This document shows, piece by piece, positions 35,239 to 44,041 of a stretch of DNA of 64,000 nt. The position numbers and the translations under genes were made by a program. The DNA comes from Celeribacter indicus (lineage in GTDB: Bacteria; Pseudomonadota; Alphaproteobacteria; Rhodobacterales; Rhodobacteraceae). Each line of letters opens with the position of its first letter. Position 1 is the stretch's first letter. The stretch covers positions 1,488,001 to 1,552,000 of the forward strand of contig NZ_CP004393.1 in assembly GCF_000819565.1 (NCBI RefSeq). Reading direction: 5' to 3'. Below the pieces are notes generated by a model, which did not search any database, was not told the DNA's origin, and worked only from the letters and a program-made list of their open reading frames with translations.

Positions 35239-35457
35239 TCAGCGCAGCCAGTGACGCGGCACGTCCCAGAGCGGGCGCGCGGCCTCGCGTAGCGCCTCGT
35301 CCCGCGTGAGGCCGATATCCGCGAGTCGCTCGTCGCTGAGGGAGGCGAGGGCGCGGCGCTGGCGGCGCAGGGCGCGGGCCATGCGCAGGCGGGCGAGAAG
35401 GGAAGGCCGGCGCGCCGCGCCGCGCGCGGAGGTGAGGGAGGCCGTTCGGGTCACCAT
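35239..35457 (-). CDS. DUF1127 (YjiS-like) small basic protein
   Basis: 72 residues. The DUF1127 core is LARLRMARALRRQRRALASLSDERLADIGLTRDEALREA, an Arg-rich helix followed by the conserved LxDIGLxR-EA. Several alphaproteobacterial DUF1127 proteins bind RNA and affect sRNA turnover or phosphate/CO2 physiology. AAAGGAAA lies upstream of the ATG. Divergent from a LysR gene with a shared inverted repeat, which probably controls it. Confidence 0.93.
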   Translation of the reverse strand: MVTRTASLTSARGAARRPSLLARLRMARALRRQRRALASLSDERLADIGLTRDEALREAARPLWDVPRHWLR

Positions 35458-35530
35458 CGTGTTTCCTTTCCAATTCATGAACATAACGGCGGCTTGAATC
35501 ATCTACGGTGATAGGTATGCTGGAGATCCA

Positions 35531-35561
35531 TTGATAAGCAAAATGAATGATTGTTTATCAA
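35531..35561. promoter_or_regulatory. LysR operator-like inverted repeat between DUF1127 and LysR genes
   Basis: Arms TTGATAAGCAA and TTGTTTATCAA (10 of 11 positions complementary) around a 9-bp AT-rich centre. The size and T-N-A form fit a LysR-type regulator binding site. It begins 19 bp before the LysR ATG. Confidence 0.7.
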
Positions 35562-35579
35562 TCCATCACGAGGCTTGAT

Positions 35580-36458
35580 ATGGCGCGAAATCTGGACCTG
35601 ACTGCCCTGCGCTCCTTCGTCGCCGTGGCCGATTGCGGCGGCGTCACGCGCGCGGCGGGTTATCTGAACCTGACGCAATCGGCCGTGTCGATGCAGCTCA
35701 AGCGGCTCGAGGAGGGGCTCGGGTGCCGGCTGCTCGACCGGAGTTCGCGCACCATCGCGCTCACCGCGGCCGGCGAACAGCTCCTGTCCTATGCCCGGCG
35801 GATGCTCGAGCTCAACGACGAGGTCTATGCGCGGCTCACCGCTCAGGAATTCGAGGGGGAGATCACCCTCGGCGTGCCCCATGACGTCGTCTATCCGGCG
35901 ATTCCGCAGGTGCTCCAGCAGTTTCACGCCGATTATCCGCGGATGCGGGTGACGCTGCTCTCCTCCTTCACGACCCATCTCAAGGAGCAGTTCGCGCGCG
36001 GCGAATGCGACATGATCCTGACGACGGAGGACGGTGTCGAGGCGGGCGGGGAGACGGTGGTCGAGCTGCCGCTCGTCTGGATCGGCGCGCCCGGCGGGAC
36101 CGCGTGGAAGCAGCGCCCGCTGCGGCTCGCCTTCGAGCACCGCTGCATCTTCCGCAAGGGGGTGCAGGAGGCGCTTGACCGGGCGGGCATCCCCTGGGAG
36201 ATCTCCATCGAGAGCGACCAGACCCGCACCATCGAGGCTTCGGTCTCCGCCGACCTGGCGATCCATGTCATGCTGGACGGCAGCGCGCCGCCCTATTCCG
36301 AACCGATCCAGCACGGCGGCGCCCTGCCGGAGCTCGAGAGCAAGAAGATCAACCTCTATTGCTCCGACCTTCTGAGCGGGGCGGCGGCGGAGAACCTGCG
36401 CATGCTCATCCGGCGCGCCTATGGCAACGGCGCGGGGACGCGCCTGGCCGCGCAGTAA
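35580..36458 (+). CDS. LysR-family transcriptional regulator
   Basis: 292 residues. The winged HTH is at 1-60 (LRSFVAVADCGGVTRAAGYLNLTQSAVSMQLKRLEE), followed by the substrate-binding fold. The ATG at 35580 puts this HTH at the proper distance; the earlier 35547 start would run through the operator. Effector unknown. It is similar in plan to regulators that sit opposite DUF1127 genes in this family. Confidence 0.93.
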   Translation: MARNLDLTALRSFVAVADCGGVTRAAGYLNLTQSAVSMQLKRLEEGLGCRLLDRSSRTIALTAAGEQLLSYARRMLELNDEVYARLTAQEFEGEITLGVPHDVVYPAIPQVLQQFHADYPRMRVTLLSSFTTHLKEQFARGECDMILTTEDGVEAGGETVVELPLVWIGAPGGTAWKQRPLRLAFEHRCIFRKGVQEALDRAGIPWEISIESDQTRTIEASVSADLAIHVMLDGSAPPYSEPIQHGGALPELESKKINLYCSDLLSGAAAENLRMLIRRAYGNGAGTRLAAQ

Positions 36459-36484
36459 CGGCCGGGCGGATGGTCAGGGGGCTG

Positions 36485-37456
36485 TCAGGGCGTGACGACG
36501 ATCTTGCCGGCGGCCCGGCGGCTGCGCAGCACGTCGAGCGCCTCCCCGGCCTGTGTGAGCGGAAGGCGGCGGGAGACATGCGGGCGGATCCGCCCCGCCG
36601 CCGCCCAGTCGAACAGCGTGGCGAGCGAGGCGCGCAGCGGCGCCGGGTTGAAGCGCATGTAGCCGCCCCAGTAAAAGCCGATGGCGGTGATGTTCTTCAC
36701 CAGCATGTGGTTCGGTTTCATCACCGGCAGATTGCCTCCGGCGAAGCCGATCAGCAGGATCCGCCCGTCGGGATTCGTCGCGCGAAAGCAGTCCTCGTAA
36801 AGCGCCCCGCCGACGGCGTCATAGACCACGTCCGCCCCGCCGAGCGCCCGGATCCGGTCGCGGATGCCCGGCGCGGTGGCGTCGATCACATGGTCCGCGC
36901 CGGCCTCCCGCGCGATCGCGAGCCTGTCCTCGCCGCGGGCGATGGCGATGACCTCCGCCCCCATGATCCGCCCGATCTCCACCGCCGTAAGGCCGACCCC
37001 GCCCGCCGCGCCGGTGACGACGAGCCGTTCGCCGGGCTGAAGCCTCGCCTTGTAGCCGAGGGCCATGTGGGAGGTGCCATAGGCGATCTGGAGCGCCGCC
37101 GCCGCGTCATAACCGAGCGCGTCGGGGATCGGGACGCAGCGCTCCGCGGGGAAGTTTCCCGCCTCGGCCAGCCCGCCCTGGCCGGAGAACACCGCGACGC
37201 GCGTGCCGGGCGGCAGGCCGGTCACGCCGGCGCCGCAGGCCTCGACATCCCCGGCCAGTTCGAGGCCGAGGGTGAAGGGCGGCTCCGGCGTGTCCTGATA
37301 GGTTCCGAGACACATGAGCGTGTCGGCGAAATTGAGCGCGGCGGCGCGGATGCGCACGCGCAGCTCTCCCGCACCGGGGGCGGGAAGGGCGATCTGCTCG
37401 AGGACGGGCGGCCGGTCGAAACCGTGCACGCGGAAGGCTCGGGTCGTCTCTGTCAT
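36485..37456 (-). CDS. NADPH:quinone oxidoreductase family (zinc-free MDR)
   Basis: 323 residues. N-terminal GroES-like half (VRIRAAALNFADTLMCLGTYQ) and Rossmann half with GAAGGVGLTAVEI. YDAVGG and RILLIGFAGG are typical of the QOR/zinc-independent branch, and no catalytic-zinc ligands are seen. Acts on quinones or enoyl/alkenal compounds using NADPH; the true substrate is unclear. The ATG at 37456 is the first Met giving the family N-terminus. It is convergent with the LysR gene. Confidence 0.92.
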   Translation of the reverse strand: MTETTRAFRVHGFDRPPVLEQIALPAPGAGELRVRIRAAALNFADTLMCLGTYQDTPEPPFTLGLELAGDVEACGAGVTGLPPGTRVAVFSGQGGLAEAGNFPAERCVPIPDALGYDAAAALQIAYGTSHMALGYKARLQPGERLVVTGAAGGVGLTAVEIGRIMGAEVIAIARGEDRLAIAREAGADHVIDATAPGIRDRIRALGGADVVYDAVGGALYEDCFRATNPDGRILLIGFAGGNLPVMKPNHMLVKNITAIGFYWGGYMRFNPAPLRASLATLFDWAAAGRIRPHVSRRLPLTQAGEALDVLRSRRAAGKIVVTP

Positions 37457-37852
37457 GCCCGCTTTTCGCCTCTCGCGCCGCGCCTGTCCATGAAAAACGG
37501 GGAGGCCGGACGCGATCCGCGGCGCCTCGGGAGGGAGAATCCGGGGCCGCGGGCGCCGTGTTCCAAGGGCCGGAAAAGGCGACTCGCCCGGTGCCGGATC
37601 CGCCGGGTTCTTTGCATAATGCAAAGATGTGCGGAAAACACGCGCAGGTTTAGTGTCACGCCTGCTTTCAAATTCTCTAAAAATAAGCTAAAACTACAGG
37701 GGTAGAAACAAAAACAGGCGAAAAATCAAAGCGGTAAATCTCAGCGGTAAAATCCTATCCAAAAAGACAGGTTGAGCCGGAAGCTCAGCTTTACGAAATG
37801 TGCTAATACACGCATAGGTTAAGATGTGTGCTTGATACAAGGAGCGGTCAGT
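37457..37852 (+). promoter_or_regulatory. AT-rich regulatory leader of the PraR-like gene
   Basis: A 396-bp gene-free stretch whose right half (about 37,610-37,850) is strikingly AT-rich against the GC-rich surroundings. It holds a perfect 17-bp palindrome CTTTGCATAATGCAAAG (37610-37626), two GCGGTAAA copies 13 bp apart, and AAGCTCAGCTT (37782-37792). Runs of A suggest intrinsic curvature. No confident -35/-10 pair was assigned. Confidence 0.55.
37731..37751. repeat. Direct repeat GCGGTAAA x2
   Basis: GCGGTAAA at 37731-37738 and 37744-37751, period 13 bp, in the AT-rich leader of the XRE regulator. A possible tandem binding site. Confidence 0.45.
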
Positions 37853-38236
37853 ATGAAACATCCCGTGGACGTCCACGTGGGCAAGCGCATTCGCCACCGT
37901 CGCTGGATGGTGGGCATGACGCAACAGCAACTAGCGGAGAAGGTTGGGATCAAGTTCCAGCAGATCCAGAAGTACGAGACGGGCATGAACCGGGTTTCGG
38001 CCTCCCGTCTCTGGGACATCGCCGAGGCGCTCAGCGTGCCGGTCGCCTTCTTCTTCGAAGGCATGGATGTGCCCGCCGCGGACATGCCGCAGGCCACGTC
38101 CGCAGAGAGGGCCGTGCCCTCCGACATTCTCGCAGACAAGGAGGCGCTGGAACTCGTTCGTTCCTATTATGCCATTCCCGAAAACCAACGTCGTCGCCTG
38201 TTCGAACTGGCGCGCGTATTGTCCGACGTCGCCTGA
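37853..38236 (+). CDS. XRE-family regulator, PraR/PhrR-like
   Basis: 127 residues. The N-terminal PVDVHVGKRIRHRRWMVGMT and HTH (QQQLAEKVGIKFQQIQKYETGMNRVSASRLWDIAEAL, about 24-60) closely follow the PraR/PhrR regulators of Rhizobiales and Rhodobacterales. Those repress quorum-sensing, surface-attachment or stress genes and often bind their own leader. The C-terminal half (LELVRSYYAIPENQRRRLFELARVL) is the usual short helical tail. AGGAG precedes the ATG. It is monocistronic with a terminator downstream and an unusual AT-rich leader upstream. Confidence 0.9.
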   Translation: MKHPVDVHVGKRIRHRRWMVGMTQQQLAEKVGIKFQQIQKYETGMNRVSASRLWDIAEALSVPVAFFFEGMDVPAADMPQATSAERAVPSDILADKEALELVRSYYAIPENQRRRLFELARVLSDVA

Positions 38237-38307
38237 GGCGGATCTGTTCCGCGCGCTGGGGGTGACGCGCGGGGGACAGGGCTCCGATCGGAAACCCGAG
38301 AGCGACC

Positions 38308-38345
38308 GGCTCCTGTGCTGCATGCACCGGAGCCGTCTCTCTTTT
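38308..38345 (+). terminator. Terminator of the PraR-like gene
   Basis: GGCTCC / GGAGCC outer stem with an inner GTGC/GCAC pairing, followed by TCTCTCTTTT. Confidence 0.75.
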
Positions 38346-38486
38346 CCGGGGGGATTTTTCCCCGATGGATTTTAAGGATATCTGACGCCCGGACCGGTGT
38401 CCCGGCAGCAGGAGCAGGGGCGGCGACTTGACCGCCGGCGGGCGACAGGCTACCGCGATGGGGCGCCCGGACCAAAGGATCAGGTC

Positions 38487-39308
38487 ATGACAGCCCAGAC
38501 GAGTTTTCCCGATTTCGCGCCCGCTCTGCGGGCGGAACTGATCGCCACGGCGCAGGCCGCGGCCGATGCCGCCCGGCAGGTGACGCTCGGCTATTTCCGC
38601 GGCGCGCAGCTTGGGACCGAATCCAAGATGGCCGCGGGCTTCGACCCCGTCACGCTGGCCGATCGCGGCGCGGAGCAGGCGATGCGCGCCGTGATCGCGG
38701 CGCGGCGGCCGGAGGACGGGATCCTCGGCGAGGAATTCGGCCCGAAGGAGGGCCGCACGGGCCTGACCTGGGTGCTCGACCCGATCGACGGCACCCGCGG
38801 CTTCATTTCCGGCACGCCGACCTGGGGGGTGCTCGTCGCGCTGCGGGGGCCCGAGGGGGCGCTGCTGGGCGTGATCGACCAGCCCTATATCGGCGAACGC
38901 TTCCTTGGCGGTTTCGGCCTTGCCCGACTCGACGGCCCGCACGGCTCCCGGCCGCTGCGCGTGCGCACCGGCGTCGGTCTCGACGAGGCGGTGATCTTCA
39001 CGACCTTTCCCGAGGTGGGCAGCCCGGCGGAGGGTCGGGCCTTCCACGATCTCGCGCGGCGGTGCCGGCTCACGCGCTACGGCATGGACTGCTACGCCTA
39101 TGCCCTGCTCGCCGCGGGCCAGATCGACCTCGTGGTCGAGGCGGGGCTGCAATCCTACGACATTCTCGCGCCGCTGGCGGTGATCGAGGCGGCCGGCGGC
39201 ATCGTCACCGACTGGAGGGGCGGACCGGCGCATGACGGCGGCCGGGTGATCGCCGCGGCCAGCCCGGAGCTGCATGCCGCGGCGCTCGAGATCCTCTCCC
39301 TCGCCTGA
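38487..39308 (+). CDS. hisN: Inositol-monophosphatase-family phosphatase, probably histidinol-phosphatase
   Basis: 273 residues with the lithium-sensitive phosphatase motifs: GEEFG (about 81-85), DPIDGT (98-103) and the late YDILAPLAVIEAAGGIVTDW. Length and the RGFISGTPTWGVLVAL segment resemble HisN-type histidinol-phosphatases (histidine synthesis, EC 3.1.3.15). An inositol-1-phosphatase or 3'-phosphoadenosine phosphatase role cannot be excluded. AAAGGAT lies upstream of the ATG. The next gene starts 20 bases after it. Confidence 0.85.
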   Translation: MTAQTSFPDFAPALRAELIATAQAAADAARQVTLGYFRGAQLGTESKMAAGFDPVTLADRGAEQAMRAVIAARRPEDGILGEEFGPKEGRTGLTWVLDPIDGTRGFISGTPTWGVLVALRGPEGALLGVIDQPYIGERFLGGFGLARLDGPHGSRPLRVRTGVGLDEAVIFTTFPEVGSPAEGRAFHDLARRCRLTRYGMDCYAYALLAAGQIDLVVEAGLQSYDILAPLAVIEAAGGIVTDWRGGPAHDGGRVIAAASPELHAAALEILSLA

Positions 39309-39328
39309 ACCCGGACCCGGAGGCCCCC

Positions 39329-40672
39329 ATGCACCGCTGTTTCCTCATCCGCAACGCCGAGATCGTGCTGACCATGGACGACGACCGCCGGGAGATCGCG
39401 GGCGGCGACATCCTCGTGCGCGACGGGGTGATCGAGGCCGTGGGGCAGGGGCTTTACGACGACGATGCGCAGATCGTCGATGCGCGCGGCTGTCTCGTGA
39501 CGCCGGGGCTCGTGAACACCCATCACCACCTCTACCAGACGCTCACCCGCGCGGTGCCCGCCGGGCAGGACGCGCTGCTTTTCGGCTGGCTGAAGACGCT
39601 CTATCCGATCTGGGCGCGCTTCGGCCCCGAGCACATGTATGTCTCCGCGCTCACCGGCCTTGCGGAGCTGGCGCTCTCGGGCTGCTCGACCACCTCCGAT
39701 CATCTCTATCTCTTTCCGAACGGCGCGCGGCTCGACGACACGATCGCCGCGGCGCAGGCCGTCGGGATGCGGTTTCACGCGACGCGCGGGGCGATGTCGA
39801 TCGGGGAGAGCCTGGGCGGTCTTCCCCCCGACAGCCTCGTGGAGCGGGAGGCGGATATCCTCGACGACTGCATCCGCGTGATCGACGCCTTCCACGATCC
39901 GAAGCCCGGCGCGATGGTGCGGGTGGGGGTGGCGCCGTGTTCGCCCTTCTCCGTGTCGCGCGAGCTGATGCGGGATGCGGCGCTCCTGGCGCGGGACAAG
40001 GGCGTGATGATGCACACCCATCTCGCGGAGAATGACGAGGACGTCGCCTATTCGCTCGAAAAATTCGGCTGCCGTCCCGGCCAATATGCCGAGGAACTGG
40101 GCTGGACCGGGCCGGACGTGTGGCACGCCCATTGTGTGAAGCTCGACGGGCGGGAGATCGACCTTTTCGCCCGCACGCGGACGGGCGTCGCCCATTGCCC
40201 CTGTTCGAACTGCCGGCTGGGTTCCGGGATCGCGCCGGTGCGGGCGATGCGGGATGCCGGGGTGAAGGTCGGCCTCGGCGTCGATGGCTCGGCCTCCAAC
40301 GACAGCGGCAACCTCATCGCGGAGGCGCGGCAGGCGCTGCTGTTGCAGCGCGTCGCCTTCGGCGCGGACAGGATGAGCGCGCGCGAGGCGCTGGAGATCG
40401 CGACGCGCGGCGGGGCCGAGGTGCTCGGCCGGGACGACATCGGCCGGCTCGCGCCGGGCACGCGCGCGGATATCGCGATCTGGGACATGTCGGGGGCGGA
40501 GGCCGCGGGAAGCTGGGACAAGGCGGCGCTCCTGCTCGCCGGGCCCATGGCGGTGACCCATCTCTTCGTCGAGGGCCGGCAGGTCGTGGCCGATGGCCGT
40601 GTGGCAACCATCGACCTCGCCGGGACGTTGAGCCGGCAGACCCGCCTGGCCGCAGCACTGGCCGCGGGATAG
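39329..40672 (+). CDS. 8-oxoguanine deaminase (amidohydrolase family)
   Basis: 447 residues of the AHS superfamily. The metal site shows VNTHHHLYQTL (His65-67), then HTHLAEND, HAHCV and VDGSASNDSGN, the expected order for mononuclear-zinc deaminases. THHHLYQTLTRAVP and WLKTLYPIW are typical of 8-oxoguanine deaminases (EC 3.5.4.32), which turn 8-oxoguanine into urate. Related ATZ/TRZ hydrolases are the main alternative. A guanine deaminase lies 0.5 kb downstream on the other strand, so purine-base breakdown is the likely theme. Confidence 0.88.
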   Translation: MHRCFLIRNAEIVLTMDDDRREIAGGDILVRDGVIEAVGQGLYDDDAQIVDARGCLVTPGLVNTHHHLYQTLTRAVPAGQDALLFGWLKTLYPIWARFGPEHMYVSALTGLAELALSGCSTTSDHLYLFPNGARLDDTIAAAQAVGMRFHATRGAMSIGESLGGLPPDSLVEREADILDDCIRVIDAFHDPKPGAMVRVGVAPCSPFSVSRELMRDAALLARDKGVMMHTHLAENDEDVAYSLEKFGCRPGQYAEELGWTGPDVWHAHCVKLDGREIDLFARTRTGVAHCPCSNCRLGSGIAPVRAMRDAGVKVGLGVDGSASNDSGNLIAEARQALLLQRVAFGADRMSAREALEIATRGGAEVLGRDDIGRLAPGTRADIAIWDMSGAEAAGSWDKAALLLAGPMAVTHLFVEGRQVVADGRVATIDLAGTLSRQTRLAAALAAG

Positions 40673-40691
40673 GCAGCAGCGGAGGCGACGC

Positions 40692-41198
40692 ATGGGATGG
40701 GCACGCAAGGCGGGCGGTCTTCTGCTCCTCGCCTCTGTCCTCGGCGGGTGCGGGGCGGCGCCGGGAAACGGCCCGGTCCCCGCGGGGATGAACGGGGCGG
40801 CCCCGCGGCAGGCGGCACCGGCGGAGGTGCGGGCGCGGCTGCTCGCGGCGATGAACGCGGAGCGCCGGACACGCGGGCTTGCGCCCCTCGCGGAGGACCG
40901 GCGCCTGACCCGCGCCGCGCAGGCCCATGCCGACGATCTGGCCCGCCGGGGCTATTTCAGCCACAGCTCCCCGGAGGGGGCGACACCGCTCCGGCGCGTG
41001 ACGCAGGCGGGTTACACCGGCTGCCTCGTGGCCGAAAACCTGTCCTACGGATGGGGCAGCGCGGAGCGGGCGGTCGCGGAATGGATGCGCTCCCCCGGCC
41101 ACCGCGCCAACCTGCTCAACGACGGGATGCGCGAAGCCGGGGTCGGTGTCGGGCCGAACGCCCTGTTCGTCGCGGTCTTCGCCGCGCCCTGCCGCTGA
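40692..41198 (+). CDS. CAP-domain lipoprotein
   Basis: 168 residues. Signal peptide with lipobox LGGC (Cys20), then a compact CAP/SCP domain: LLAAMNAERRTRGLAPL, HADDLARRGYFSHSSPEG, LVAENLSYGW and EWMRSPGHRANLL, which keep the usual His and Glu residues of the CAP cleft. Bacterial CAP proteins are exported and of mostly unknown role, some bind lipids or act on the envelope. GGAGG precedes the ATG. It is 19 bases after the deaminase gene. Confidence 0.92.
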   Translation: MGWARKAGGLLLLASVLGGCGAAPGNGPVPAGMNGAAPRQAAPAEVRARLLAAMNAERRTRGLAPLAEDRRLTRAAQAHADDLARRGYFSHSSPEGATPLRRVTQAGYTGCLVAENLSYGWGSAERAVAEWMRSPGHRANLLNDGMREAGVGVGPNALFVAVFAAPCR

Positions 41199-41201
41199 GC
41201 C

Positions 41202-42497
41202 TCAGGCCGGCCGCGCCTGCACGCCCGCGACGCAGGTGGCGAGGATCGCGCGGTCGTCGCCCATCATGATCGTGGGGAAAAGCTCTTCCCAGATCGTTTC
41301 AGCCCGGATCGCGCGCTGGGCGATGGCGGGGGTGGAGGCGAGGTCGAGCACGGTGAAATCCGCCTCCATCCCCGGCGCGAGCGATCCGATCCTGTCCTCG
41401 AGCCGCAGGGCGCGGGCCGAGCCGCGCGTCGCGAGCCAGATGAGCTGCGCCGGATGCAGCGCGGTATGGGTGAGCTGGCCGATCTCATAGGCCGCGGCCA
41501 TGGTGCGCAGCATGGAAAAGGACGAACCGCCCCCCGTGTCCGTGGCCAGCCCGACGCGCTGCCGCTCCGCCTGGCGCGCGCCCATGTCGAACAGGCCGGA
41601 GCCGATGAAGGTGTTCGAGGTCGGGCAATGGATCAGCGCGCAGTCGCTGGCGCGCAGGTGGTCGATCTCCCGCGGGGTGAGGTGGATCGCATGGCCGAAG
41701 AGCGCACCCTCGCGCACGAGCCCGTGCGCCTCGTAGGTGTCGAGATAGTCGCGCGCCTCGGGATAGAGGCCGCGCACCCAGTCGATCTCGTCGGTCTGTT
41801 CGGAGAGATGCGTCTGCATGAGGCAGGAGGGATGTTCGGCCCAGAGCCGCCCGAGCGCGTCGAGCTGGTCGGGCGTCGAGGTGGGCGAGAAACGCGGCGT
41901 GATCGCATAGGTCGCGCGGCCCCTGCCGTGCCAGCGTCCGATCAGCGCCTTGCTGTCGTCATAGGCCGATTGCGCCGTGTCGCGCAGGGCTTCGGGCGCG
42001 GTGTCGCGGTCCATGCAGGTCTTGCCCGCCACGATCCGCATGCCGCGCGCCTCGGCCGCCTCGAACAGCGCATCGACCGAACCGGGATGGATGGTGCAGA
42101 AGCTCGCGACCGTCGTCGTCCCGTTGGCGAGCAGCAGGTCGAGGTAACGCTCCGCGATCGTCGTCGCATAGCTGCGGTCGGCAAAGCGCGCCTCCTCGGG
42201 AAAGGTGTAGCTGTCGAGCCAGTCGATGAGCCGCTTGCCCCAGCTCGCGATCATCGCGGTCTGCGGGTAATGGGCGTGGGCATCGACGAATCCCGGCACG
42301 ATGAGGCCGGGGCCGAAATCGGTCAGCGCGGCCTCGGGATGGTCCGCCTGCATCTGCGCCCGCCCGCCGATTGCCGCGATCCGCCCGTCGCGCAGGAGCA
42401 TCGCCGCGTCGCTGTCGACCCGCACGGCCTCGGTCGGCGGGATCTCGAACGGATCGCCGTGAAACGTCATCACCTGACCTGCTACGAGTGTGTCCAT
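41202..42497 (-). CDS. guaD: Guanine deaminase
   Basis: 431 residues. Metal ligands appear in PGFVDAHAHYPQ (His74, His76), QTHLSEQTDEIDWV, GHAIHL and ATDTGGGSSFSML. PQTAMIASWGKRLIDWLDSYTFP is diagnostic of guanine deaminase (EC 3.5.4.3), which makes xanthine from guanine. It is convergent with the CAP lipoprotein gene, three bases apart. Together with the 8-oxoguanine deaminase it suggests salvage or catabolism of normal and oxidised guanine. Confidence 0.94.
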   Translation of the reverse strand: MDTLVAGQVMTFHGDPFEIPPTEAVRVDSDAAMLLRDGRIAAIGGRAQMQADHPEAALTDFGPGLIVPGFVDAHAHYPQTAMIASWGKRLIDWLDSYTFPEEARFADRSYATTIAERYLDLLLANGTTTVASFCTIHPGSVDALFEAAEARGMRIVAGKTCMDRDTAPEALRDTAQSAYDDSKALIGRWHGRGRATYAITPRFSPTSTPDQLDALGRLWAEHPSCLMQTHLSEQTDEIDWVRGLYPEARDYLDTYEAHGLVREGALFGHAIHLTPREIDHLRASDCALIHCPTSNTFIGSGLFDMGARQAERQRVGLATDTGGGSSFSMLRTMAAAYEIGQLTHTALHPAQLIWLATRGSARALRLEDRIGSLAPGMEADFTVLDLASTPAIAQRAIRAETIWEELFPTIMMGDDRAILATCVAGVQARPA

Positions 42498-42649
42498 GAG
42501 AGCCTGTCCTGCCGTGAAATGTCCTGCCGCCCGTCGCGGCCCTGCCGGGGGACACTATGTGCCCCCGCGGCCAAGGTAAATCAATCTTGCCCCTGTTTCT
42601 CCCCCCAAAGCTGCCTTAAAGTCGCGGGGACGAGCAAGACAGGCGGATC

Positions 42650-44041
42650 ATGGTCGAAGAGCAGCACGAACTTCCCGAGGACGAAGAGCGAGACGAGGAC
42701 ACCTATTCGATCAGCTCCAGGGCGCTGAGCTCGATCCTCTATGCCGTCGACACCGGGGATCGCGAGAAGCTCATAGAGCTGATGGAGCCGCTGCACGCGG
42801 CCGACATCGCCGACCTCCTCGAACAGGTGAACGCCTATGACCGGCGCCGCCTCATCTTGCTCTACGGCGCGGAATTCGACGGGGAGATCCTGTCGGAACT
42901 CGACGAGGGCATCCGCGACGAGGTGATCCACGTCCTGCGGCCGGAGGTGCTGGCCGAGGCGGTGCGCGAACTCGATTCCGACGACGTCGTCGACCTGGTC
43001 GAGGATCTCGACGAGGACGCGCAGGCGGCGATCCTCGCGACGCTCGAGGCCTCCGAGCGCGTCGCGGTCGAGAAGTCGCTCTCCTATCCCGAATATTCCG
43101 CCGGGCGCCTGATGCAGCGCGAGGTCGTCATGGGGCCGGAGCACTGGACCGTCGGGCAGGCGATCGACTTCATGCGCAGCGCCGAGGAGCTGCCGCAGGA
43201 TTTTTACCACATGGTTCTGATCGACCCGAAGATGCACCCGGTCGGCCATGTCACCCTCGGCAAGATCCTCGGCGCGCCGCGCAGCCAGCCGCTGAGCGAG
43301 TTGCTCGAGCCGGGTTTCCGCACCTTCCGCGTGGACGAGAGCGAGACCGACGTCGCCTATGCGTTCAACCAGTATCACATGATCTCCGCCCCGGTGGTGG
43401 ACGAGGACGACCGTGTCGTCGGCGTGATCACCATCGACGACGCGATGAACGTGCTCGACGAGGAACACGAGGAGGACATCATGCGCCTCGCGGGCGTCGG
43501 CGAGGGCTCGCTGTCGGACCGGGTCCGGGATACGGTGAAACAGCGCCTGCCGTGGCTCGCCGCCAATCTCGTGACCGCGATCATCGCCTCGCTCGTGATC
43601 GCGCTCTTCGAGGACGAGATCGCGACCATCGTCGCCCTCGCCGTGCTGATGCCCATCGTCGCCTCGATGGGCGGCAATGCCGGGACACAGTCGCTCACCG
43701 TCGCCGTGCGCGCGATCGCGACGCGCGACCTCACCGGCGCGAACGTCTGGCGGGTGATCCGGCGGGAGATCCTCGTGGGCCTCGCGAACGGGCTGTTCTT
43801 TGCGGTGGTGATGGGGCTCGTGAGCTTCTTCTGGTTCGGGTCGGCGGAACTGGGGCTGGTGATCGCGACGGCGATGGTGATCAACCTCGTCGTCGCGGGC
43901 CTCGCGGGGATCGGCGTGCCGGTCGCGCTCGAACGGCTCGGCGTCGACCCCGCGCTCGCCTCCGGCACCTTCGTGACGACCGTGACCGATGTCGTGGGCT
44001 TCTTCGCCTTCCTCGGGCTGGCGGGGATGGTGCTGCTATGA
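42650..44041 (+). CDS. mgtE: Magnesium transporter MgtE
   Basis: 463 residues. The N domain of helical repeats (about 30-140, LHAADIADLLEQV, RPEVLAEAVRELDSDDVVDLVEDLD), two CBS domains (about 145-265) and five membrane helices (about 290-463) are in the standard order. The pore signature VASMGGNAGTQSLTVAVRA is present. The N and CBS domains gate the channel by sensing internal Mg2+. No M-box riboswitch was seen in the 152-bp upstream gap. The stop overlaps the next gene's ATG (ATGA). Confidence 0.96.
   Translation: MVEEQHELPEDEERDEDTYSISSRALSSILYAVDTGDREKLIELMEPLHAADIADLLEQVNAYDRRRLILLYGAEFDGEILSELDEGIRDEVIHVLRPEVLAEAVRELDSDDVVDLVEDLDEDAQAAILATLEASERVAVEKSLSYPEYSAGRLMQREVVMGPEHWTVGQAIDFMRSAEELPQDFYHMVLIDPKMHPVGHVTLGKILGAPRSQPLSELLEPGFRTFRVDESETDVAYAFNQYHMISAPVVDEDDRVVGVITIDDAMNVLDEEHEEDIMRLAGVGEGSLSDRVRDTVKQRLPWLAANLVTAIIASLVIALFEDEIATIVALAVLMPIVASMGGNAGTQSLTVAVRAIATRDLTGANVWRVIRREILVGLANGLFFAVVMGLVSFFWFGSAELGLVIATAMVINLVVAGLAGIGVPVALERLGVDPALASGTFVTTVTDVVGFFAFLGLAGMVLL

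Noticed and set aside
42498..42649. M-box or other Mg2+ riboswitch before mgtE
   Set aside because: No conserved M-box core or terminator/antiterminator pair was seen in the 152-bp gap; MgtE is gated by its own CBS/N domains.
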